A DNA stretch of 12,191 nt from Anaerolineales bacterium. Lineage in GTDB: Bacteria; Chloroflexota; Anaerolineae; Anaerolineales; E44-bin32. The position numbers were made by a program, and so were the translations under genes. The stretch is from assembly GCA_011772595.1 (NCBI GenBank), contig WVZH01000091.1, positions 30,871 to 43,061 of the forward strand. The letters run 5' to 3'. Below, piece by piece: positions 6,781 to 12,191 of the stretch. Each line of letters starts with the position of its first letter. Within the stretch, counting starts at the first letter, position 1. The notes under the pieces are model-generated. The model was not told where the DNA came from and made no database searches. It saw only the letters and a list, made by a program, of their open reading frames with translations.

Positions 6781-8361
6781 ATGAAGAAGAACTACGACGC
6801 AATCGTCATCGGCGCCGGCCACAATGGCTTAACAGCAGCAGCTTACCTGGCCCGGGCTGGGCGACGCGTGTTGGTGCTAGAACGGAGACATCTCGTCGGC
6901 GGAGCAGCTGTTACGGAAGAAATCTACCCCGGGTTTAAATACACTGTTTACTCCTATGTGGTCAGCCTATTACCACCCAGGATCATTCGTGAATTGCAGC
7001 TTCCCAAATATGGCTTGCATGTGCTGCCCTTAGAGGGTGCATTCACCCCCATGGAAGATGGAAACTACATCGCCTCATATGCTGATGAGGATGACACGCT
7101 TGAAGAAATTCGGCGTCATTCAATACGGGATGCGGATATCTACCCGGTCTTCAGCAATATGATGTATGACTTGGCCAGAGCAGTACGACCAATTTTAACC
7201 TTGTCCCCACCTGATTTAGCTAACCCAGGTATCGAAGGGCTACGCACGATGCGTGATTTGGCTAGCCATTTGAAAACCCTGGGGAAAGAGAAATTTCACT
7301 GGCTCACTAAGATTATGACTATGAGCGCATACGATTTTCTTAGCGAGTGGTTCGAGACCGATGTTCTCGTCGCAACACATGCTCAAATCGGTATCATTGG
7401 GACCTTCCTCGGTCCAAAATCCCCAGGGACGGCCTATGTGTTGCTGCATTATTACTTGGGCGAACTCGATGGCGCTTTATCAGCATGGGGTTCACAAAGA
7501 GGAGGCACGGGCGGTGTGAGCGAAGCCATTGCTAGCGCGGCTCGCAGCTTTGGCGCAGAGATCCGCTGCAACGCTCCTGTCAAGCAAGTGATCATCAGGC
7601 ATGGCCAGGCCATCGGTGTCGCGCTCGAAAACGGCGATGAGATAACAGCTAAAACCATCATCTCTGGCTGTGATCCGAGAGCCACGTTCCGCACGCTGGT
7701 GGATGAAAAAGAACTACCTTCTGAGCTCGTGGAGGCTATCGACAATTTCAAATTCAGGGGTTCCTCCGGTAAGGTCAACTTGGCGTTGGATGGCCTGCCC
7801 GATTTCCCGGCGATGAAGGACAAGGCGTTGATGCGAGCTATGCAGGAAATCTGCCCTAGCATGGAATACCTGGAACGAGCGTATGATGATGCCAAATACG
7901 GCGGATTTTCTAAAAGACCATTCATGGGTTGCATCATTCCATCAACAGTCGATCCATCGATGGCACCACCAGGAAAGCATGTTATGTCGATCTTCGTCCA
8001 GTACGCCTCTTACGACATGCCTGCATACGGAGAACGCGACGAGCAGCGCGAAGCGTTTGGTAACGCCGTTGTCGATACCTTGGCTGAGTTTGCACCCAAC
8101 ATCAAAGACTTGATATTACATAAGCAAGTCATCACCCCCTGGGATATCGAGCAGACGACTGGAATCACAGAAGGGAATATCTCCCATGGTGAACTTATGC
8201 TAGACCAACTCTTCTTCATGAGACCGATTCCGGGCTGGGCAAGATACCGCACCCCTATCCGCAACTATTATCAGTGCGGCTCAGGCACGCATCCGGGTGG
8301 GGGTATTACAGGAACTCCCGGACGAATGGCAGCAGAGGCGATTTTGAAAGATGGAAATTAG
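6781..8361 (+). CDS. FAD-dependent oxidoreductase, phytoene desaturase/PYROXD2-like (first of a tandem pair)
   Basis: This 526-residue flavoprotein belongs to the phytoene-dehydrogenase-related (COG1233) group. The FAD-binding Rossmann motif is at the N-terminus, IGAGHNGL (10-17), followed by the acidic strand end and VLVLERRHLVGGAA. The closing FAD motif is GTHPGGG (502-508) near the C-terminus. There is no signal peptide or clear membrane segment. It begins 19 bp after the GcvT-like gene; no strong Shine-Dalgarno is visible, so translation may be coupled to the upstream gene. The group includes carotenoid desaturases and the poorly characterised animal protein PYROXD2. No carotenoid gene (crtB, crtE) is nearby, so the context argues for an amine or carboxylate-related substrate instead. 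The substrate and electron acceptor are unknown. Confidence 0.88.
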   Translation: MKKNYDAIVIGAGHNGLTAAAYLARAGRRVLVLERRHLVGGAAVTEEIYPGFKYTVYSYVVSLLPPRIIRELQLPKYGLHVLPLEGAFTPMEDGNYIASYADEDDTLEEIRRHSIRDADIYPVFSNMMYDLARAVRPILTLSPPDLANPGIEGLRTMRDLASHLKTLGKEKFHWLTKIMTMSAYDFLSEWFETDVLVATHAQIGIIGTFLGPKSPGTAYVLLHYYLGELDGALSAWGSQRGGTGGVSEAIASAARSFGAEIRCNAPVKQVIIRHGQAIGVALENGDEITAKTIISGCDPRATFRTLVDEKELPSELVEAIDNFKFRGSSGKVNLALDGLPDFPAMKDKALMRAMQEICPSMEYLERAYDDAKYGGFSKRPFMGCIIPSTVDPSMAPPGKHVMSIFVQYASYDMPAYGERDEQREAFGNAVVDTLAEFAPNIKDLILHKQVITPWDIEQTTGITEGNISHGELMLDQLFFMRPIPGWARYRTPIRNYYQCGSGTHPGGGITGTPGRMAAEAILKDGN

Positions 8362-8367
8362 GACAAC

Positions 8368-8372
8368 GGAGA
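8368..8372 (+). promoter_or_regulatory. Ribosome binding site setting the second FAD oxidoreductase start at 8379
   Basis: GGAGA sits 6 bases before the ATG at 8379. The frame is open from an ATG at 8274, but that would overlap the upstream gene by 88 bp and give an arginine/glycine-rich leader not seen in relatives. Confidence 0.75.
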
Positions 8373-8378
8373 AAATTG

Positions 8379-9986
8379 ATGTCAGCCCAGAACCGACAAG
8401 CCATCAGATATGATGCAATCGTAGTCGGCGCAGGGCATAATGGACTGGTTGCCGCTTCTTATCTGGCGAAAGCCGGTCTCAGGGTGCTTGTCTTGGAACG
8501 ACGAGGCATCGTAGGTGGTGCGGCAGTAACGGAGGAGTTGATTCCCGGGTTCAGGTTTTCGACCCTGGCTGACGGATCCGGTTATTTCTCGCCAGAATTG
8601 ATATCCGATCTCAATTTGAATCAACATGGCTATCAATTCCTCCCTGCAGATCCTCTCCTCATTTCTCTGCAACCCGATGGAAACCATCTAACAATCTGGC
8701 ATGATGTCGATCGCACGATCCAGGAAATCGCCAAATTCTCCTCGGATGATGCGGAATCCTATCCCGCATTCACCCAATGGATGGTGAAGATCAGTCGCTT
8801 TATTGCCGAGATGAACCATCTTACTCCTCCCGATTTGCCGGATATTAGTCTAAGTTACCTAAGGCAGTTAAGCGGTTTCATCGGACCTGTCCGTGACCTG
8901 GGTTGGAAGCACATCTCGCAGGTCGTGCGCCTCTTAACCATGTCGGTTGCAGATTTGCTTAATGAATGGTTTCAGTCTGAAGTATTAAAGGGGGCCATCG
9001 CCGGCTCAGCTGTCCTTAGAGGATCTTCTGGACCATGGGAGATTAATGGCACGGCCTATTCATTCCTGAATAACTGGGCCATGAGCAACAATGGATTGTT
9101 CCGTTCCAGTGGTCAGATAAAGGGAGGTATGGGCGTACTTACTCAAGCACTGGCATCGTCTGCTCAGAGCCAAGGAGCAGAGATCCTTACAAATACTGAA
9201 GTTACCGGGATCAACATGCAGGATGAACGAGTTACCGGGGTAACCATCAAAAATGGTGACCAGATCCCGGCCGAGATCGTCATCTCAGGGGCAGACGCAC
9301 GGACCACATTCTTGGAACTGGTCGACCCCTACTTTCTGGACCCAAAGATCGTCAACCACATCAAGAATATCAAGTATCGCGGATCGATGGCGCGAGTTCA
9401 CTTCGCCCTTTCCAAGCTACCCAAATTCTCCGGAATAAATGGCCATTCTGAAGTGCTCCTGAGGGGTCATATCCAAGTGTCTCCTAGCATGGAATACATC
9501 CAGCGGGCATACGATCCAACAAAATATGGTGCATATTCGCAAAAACCATACCTTGATATACAAATCCCCACCCTCACCGATCCATCTCTGTCGCCCGAGG
9601 GCAAACACATCTTCTCCGTTTCGGTGAAGTATATGCCCTTCGAATTGAAGGAGGGGAGTTGGGATAAGCAAGCTGAATCAATCGGCAAGATTGTTATTAA
9701 CACATTGAAAGACTATACATCTGACTTCGAGCAATCAATAGAGGGCTATAAAGTCATTACCCCTCTCGACATGGAGAAGGCATACAACCTTCCGGAAGGC
9801 AATCCTGACCACGGAGAAATGACCTTGAGCCAGTTTTTGTGGATGCGGCCGATCCCAGGATACGCACAATACCGCACACCGATCGAGGGTCTATATTTAT
9901 GCAGCGCTGCAACCCATCCCGGAGGAGGGGTGACCGGTATCAATGGAAGGAATGCTTCCCGTCAGATTCTGAGAGACATAAAGTAA
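8379..9986 (+). CDS. FAD-dependent oxidoreductase, phytoene desaturase/PYROXD2-like (second of a tandem pair)
   Basis: This 535-residue protein is a paralogue of the gene just upstream, alignable along its whole length. Shared landmarks are VGAGHNGL (16-23), VLVLERR with VGGAAVTEE, TPPDL/SPPDL, SPSMEY, MRPIPG and the closing THPGGG (512-517). It has the same FAD fold and no signal peptide. It differs in the middle (about 30-60 residues after the FAD motif, and around GSSGPWEINGTAYSF), where substrate-contacting residues are expected. The pair may therefore act on different substrates, in sequence, or as a heteromer. The gap to the upstream gene is 17 bp, and the next gene follows after 11 bp, so co-transcription is likely. 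As with its partner, no carotenoid context is present and the reaction is unknown. Confidence 0.88.
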   Translation: MSAQNRQAIRYDAIVVGAGHNGLVAASYLAKAGLRVLVLERRGIVGGAAVTEELIPGFRFSTLADGSGYFSPELISDLNLNQHGYQFLPADPLLISLQPDGNHLTIWHDVDRTIQEIAKFSSDDAESYPAFTQWMVKISRFIAEMNHLTPPDLPDISLSYLRQLSGFIGPVRDLGWKHISQVVRLLTMSVADLLNEWFQSEVLKGAIAGSAVLRGSSGPWEINGTAYSFLNNWAMSNNGLFRSSGQIKGGMGVLTQALASSAQSQGAEILTNTEVTGINMQDERVTGVTIKNGDQIPAEIVISGADARTTFLELVDPYFLDPKIVNHIKNIKYRGSMARVHFALSKLPKFSGINGHSEVLLRGHIQVSPSMEYIQRAYDPTKYGAYSQKPYLDIQIPTLTDPSLSPEGKHIFSVSVKYMPFELKEGSWDKQAESIGKIVINTLKDYTSDFEQSIEGYKVITPLDMEKAYNLPEGNPDHGEMTLSQFLWMRPIPGYAQYRTPIEGLYLCSAATHPGGGVTGINGRNASRQILRDIK

Positions 9987-9988
9987 TC

Positions 9989-9992
9989 GAGG
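9989..9992 (+). promoter_or_regulatory. Ribosome binding site supporting a TTG start at 9998
   Basis: GAGG lies just after the preceding stop codon (9984-9986) and 5 bases before TTG at 9998. No ATG exists in this frame between the upstream stop and the conserved domain, so a TTG start is required; a second TTG at 10010 would cut into the first strand of the fold. Confidence 0.55.
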
Positions 9993-9997
9993 TTTGT

Positions 9998-10231
9998 TTG
10001 GAAATCCACTTGCAGCTCTATTCGATCCTGAGAGAGAAGCTACCCAGCGATGCAAAAGGGCGAGCTGTTCTGCAGTTGGACGAGGGCACAACGCTTGCCG
10101 ATCTCCTGGAGGACCTTGACATTGTTCGCAGGGTGGTTATTAGTGTGAACGGAGTTCACATTACCGATAAGTCACATCAATTAAGAGACGGTGATGTGGT
10201 GAAAATATTTTCATCGATTAGCGGTGGCTAG
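9998..10231 (+). CDS. MoaD/ThiS-like ubiquitin-fold sulfur carrier protein
   Basis: This small protein (77 residues from a TTG start at 9998) has the beta-grasp pattern of MoaD/ThiS: first strand EIHLQLYSILREKL, helix TLADLLEDL (32-40), RVVISVNG (45-52), LRDGDVVKIF (62-71) and the terminal SGG (75-77). The C-terminal Gly-Gly is the end that MoeB/ThiF-type enzymes activate as a thiocarboxylate to deliver sulfur for the pterin dithiolene. The longer open frame, from an ATG at 9839, overlaps the preceding gene and is not the real start. It sits 11 bp after the second FAD oxidoreductase and 46 bp before the AOR gene. A MoaD-like gene next to an AOR is a recurrent arrangement, consistent with a role in making tungstopterin for that enzyme. 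A ThiS-like or tRNA-thiolation role is less likely here. Confidence 0.85.
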   Translation: MEIHLQLYSILREKLPSDAKGRAVLQLDEGTTLADLLEDLDIVRRVVISVNGVHITDKSHQLRDGDVVKIFSSISGG

Positions 10232-10263
10232 CAAGCCCAACAAACTCAGCACCGCGCATGTAG

Positions 10264-10270
10264 AAGGAGA
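10264..10270 (+). promoter_or_regulatory. Ribosome binding site favouring the AOR start at 10278
   Basis: AAGGAGA lies 7 bases before ATG 10278 but only 1 base before the alternative in-frame ATG at 10272. The later start gives MPYGYNGKILHVDLT, the usual beginning of this family; the earlier one adds only Met-Ser. Confidence 0.65.
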
Positions 10271-10277
10271 AATGAGT

Positions 10278-12191
10278 ATGCCGTATGGATATAATGGAAA
10301 AATCCTACATGTTGACCTCACCGAGGGGAAGCTCCAGGTCGAAGAGCCAGGCGATCAGTTTTATCGCAAATACATGGGCGGTGGCGCGTTGGCGATGTAC
10401 TACCTGCTCAAGGAAATCCCTCCTGGGGCAGACCCGCTGGGCCCTGAAAATGTACTTGTGCTGGCGCTCAGCGTCCTGACGGGTGCAGCCATCTCAGGGC
10501 AGAGCCGTATGACTGCGGCTGCCAAATCACCGCTAACCGGAGCGATTGGCGACTCGCAAGGCGGGGGCTTCTTCCCTGCAGAACTCAAGTTTGCCGGGTT
10601 CGATGCCATCGTCTTCAAGGGAAAATCCGAAAAACCGGTATATCTCTGGATTCAAAATGGGAAATGCGAACTCCGAGAGGCCTCTCATCTGTGGGGATTG
10701 ATAACGGGTGAAGCCGAAGCGACGATCAAAGAAGAGCTTGGTGACGAAAAGGTCGAAGTTCTGCAGATCGGTCCTGCTGGGGAAAACGGAGTTCGCTTTG
10801 CCGGAATCTTCAGCATGTCCAATCGCGCCAATGGTCGCACGGGTATGGGCGCCGTGATGGGTTCCAAGAATTTGAAGGCGGTTGTCGTGCGCGGAAAAAA
10901 GCGTCCCAGTGCGGCCGACAAGGCTAAACTCAGCAAACTCGCCAAATGGGGTGCAGCCAACCTGGAGGAATCCGATATCGCTGGATTGGCAAAATATGGC
11001 ACGGCTGAGACGACCGGAGCCAATCAAACATCTGGCACGCTTCCCACATACAACTACAACAGTGGTGTGTTTGATGGTTGGGAGGCAATCGACGGCACAA
11101 CCATGTACGATACCGTCTTGAGAGGTGCAGCTGAAGGCAAGCAGGACCGTCTTGGCCGAGATACTTGCTACGCATGCACTGTGCGCTGCAAGCGCGTGGT
11201 CGAGATTACCGAAGGTCCATACAAGGTCGATCCACATTATGGTGGTCCAGAATACGAAACAACATCAACATTTGGAAATTACTGCAACATCGATGACCTG
11301 GCCGCTATCTGCAAAGCCAATGAGCTATGCAACATGTATGGCATGGATACCATCTCATGCGGGGCCACCATTTCTTGGGCGTTCGAGGCGTTCAATGAAG
11401 GTAAATTGACCCTCGATGATACCGATGGTCTTGACCTTTCCTGGGGCAACGCCGAGTCGATGGTCAAGCTGACGGAGAAAATCGCCAAGCGCGAGGGATT
11501 TGGAGATATTTTGGCTGAAGGCTCCGAGCGTGCAGCAAAGAAAATTGGACGCGGCACCGAATCGTTCCTGATCACCTGCAAAGGGCAAGAGGCCCCGGCT
11601 CACATGCCGCGGGTCAAACGCTCTCTGGCGATCATCTATGCCACGAATCCCTTCGGAGCAGACCACCAATCCCACGAGCACGATCCGGCTATCGAAGATG
11701 ATTTCGAGGATTACACCGATCGAATGGCTGTGTTAGGCTTCAGCGAAGGACAAGAACCCCGTTCGTTAAGTGATGAGAAAATCCGCTTCACCGTCGCTTC
11801 GCAGCGCATGTACAGCGCCATGGACAGCCTGAACCTTTGCCAGTTCGTCTATGGCCCGGCGTGGCAATTGTATGGTCCTACCGATATGGTCGAACTCGTA
11901 CGGGCTGTAACAGGTTGGGAGGATGTGAGTATTGAAGAGCTTCAAAGGGTGGGGGAGCGGCGAGTGAATTTGATGCGGGCATTCAACGCCCGCGAGGGCT
12001 TGGACCGAAAGGATGATGTGTTACCCCAAAAACTCTTCAAGCCACTTAAAGGTGGTGTGAGTGATGGCTGGATGCTTGACCGTGATGAGGTGGAGGCCGC
12101 GCTTGATAAGTACTTCGAGTTTTCTGGTTGGGATGTCAAAACTGGCAATCCCACACGGACCAAGTTGGAGGAACTGGATTTGGGTTGGGTG
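10278..12191 (+). CDS. aor: Tungsten-dependent aldehyde:ferredoxin oxidoreductase (AOR family), 3' end cut by window
   Basis: An uninterrupted frame runs from 10278 to the last base (638 codons, no stop), close to or slightly above the usual family length of about 605-640, so little is missing. The family oxidises aldehydes to acids (or reduces acids) with ferredoxin, using a tungsten bis-pterin and one [4Fe-4S] cluster in the cytoplasm. The cluster ligands are visible: Cys297, Cys300 and Cys304 in CYACTVRC, and Cys521 in DSLNLC, which also holds the pterin-binding Asp516. Other hallmarks are GPEYET (Glu325), the GMDTISCG pterin motif, and NPFGADHQSHEHD, where His463 matches the active-site histidine; the extra His466 and His468 mark a subgroup. 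It follows the MoaD-like gene by 46 bp. Such enzymes are oxygen-sensitive, pointing to anaerobic growth. The aldehyde is unknown; formaldehyde or an aminoaldehyde released by the upstream enzymes are candidates. Molybdenum instead of tungsten cannot be excluded. Confidence 0.93.
   Translation, partial: MPYGYNGKILHVDLTEGKLQVEEPGDQFYRKYMGGGALAMYYLLKEIPPGADPLGPENVLVLALSVLTGAAISGQSRMTAAAKSPLTGAIGDSQGGGFFPAELKFAGFDAIVFKGKSEKPVYLWIQNGKCELREASHLWGLITGEAEATIKEELGDEKVEVLQIGPAGENGVRFAGIFSMSNRANGRTGMGAVMGSKNLKAVVVRGKKRPSAADKAKLSKLAKWGAANLEESDIAGLAKYGTAETTGANQTSGTLPTYNYNSGVFDGWEAIDGTTMYDTVLRGAAEGKQDRLGRDTCYACTVRCKRVVEITEGPYKVDPHYGGPEYETTSTFGNYCNIDDLAAICKANELCNMYGMDTISCGATISWAFEAFNEGKLTLDDTDGLDLSWGNAESMVKLTEKIAKREGFGDILAEGSERAAKKIGRGTESFLITCKGQEAPAHMPRVKRSLAIIYATNPFGADHQSHEHDPAIEDDFEDYTDRMAVLGFSEGQEPRSLSDEKIRFTVASQRMYSAMDSLNLCQFVYGPAWQLYGPTDMVELVRAVTGWEDVSIEELQRVGERRVNLMRAFNAREGLDRKDDVLPQKLFKPLKGGVSDGWMLDRDEVEAALDKYFEFSGWDVKTGNPTRTKLEELDLGWV

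Noticed and set aside
8274..8378. ATG at 8274 as the start of the second FAD oxidoreductase
   Set aside because: It would overlap the preceding gene by 88 bp and add an Arg/Gly-rich leader; GGAGA precedes ATG 8379.
6781..9986. Carotenoid desaturase pair (crtI-type)
   Set aside because: The fold is shared, but no other carotenoid genes are present and the neighbours are amine and one-carbon enzymes, so a carotenoid role was not assigned.
9839..9997. 130-residue version of the MoaD-like protein starting at 9839
   Set aside because: Its first 53 codons lie in an alternate frame of the preceding oxidoreductase and have no MoaD similarity.
10533..11237. 234-codon open frame on the - strand
   Set aside because: Lies wholly antisense to the AOR gene, whose cluster and pterin motifs are unmistakable; the translation resembles nothing I know.

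Overview
The window is about 12.2 kb of bacterial DNA of moderate GC. Every supported gene is on the + strand, and both ends cut through a gene. The proline/threonine-rich spacer after the lipobox of the first gene, together with a dimethylglycine-dehydrogenase-type flavoenzyme beside a tungsten aldehyde:ferredoxin oxidoreductase, suggests an uncultured, probably anaerobic or micro-aerophilic member of the Chloroflexota (Anaerolineae-like). No marker gene is present, so this placement is a weak inference.

Layout: (1) 1-1077, the 3' part of a PotD/PotF-type polyamine-binding lipoprotein that keeps the main ligand-binding residues. (2) 1078-1353, a gene-free stretch with several inverted repeats. 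(3) 1354-2808, an NAD(P)-dependent aldehyde dehydrogenase of the betaine-aldehyde/aminobutyraldehyde type. (4) 2809-3047, a second gene-free stretch containing a widely spaced perfect 10-bp inverted repeat; its arm shares a 9-mer with the first gene-free stretch. (5) 3048-5522, a two-part flavoprotein (FAD amine oxidase plus folate-binding GcvT domain) of the dimethylglycine/sarcosine dehydrogenase family. (6) 5574-6761, a free-standing GcvT-like aminomethyltransferase. (7) 6781-8361 and 8379-9986, two tandem paralogous FAD oxidoreductases of the phytoene-desaturase/PYROXD2 group. (8) 9998-10231, a small MoaD/ThiS-like protein with a TTG start and a C-terminal Gly-Gly. (9) 10278 to the window end, a nearly complete aldehyde:ferredoxin oxidoreductase (AOR).

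From 3048 onward the genes are spaced 11-51 bp apart on one strand and look like one operon. A plausible reading is a catabolic module for N-methylated or polyamine-type amines. The binding protein would capture the substrate; flavoenzymes would oxidise C-N bonds; GcvT modules would pass one-carbon units to tetrahydrofolate; the aldehyde dehydrogenase (NAD-linked) and the AOR (ferredoxin-linked) would remove the aldehydes; and the MoaD-like protein would support the tungstopterin cofactor of the AOR. The enzyme families are clear from sequence. The actual substrate, and the claim that all genes serve one pathway, are inferences. No RNA genes, mobile elements or CRISPR arrays were seen.
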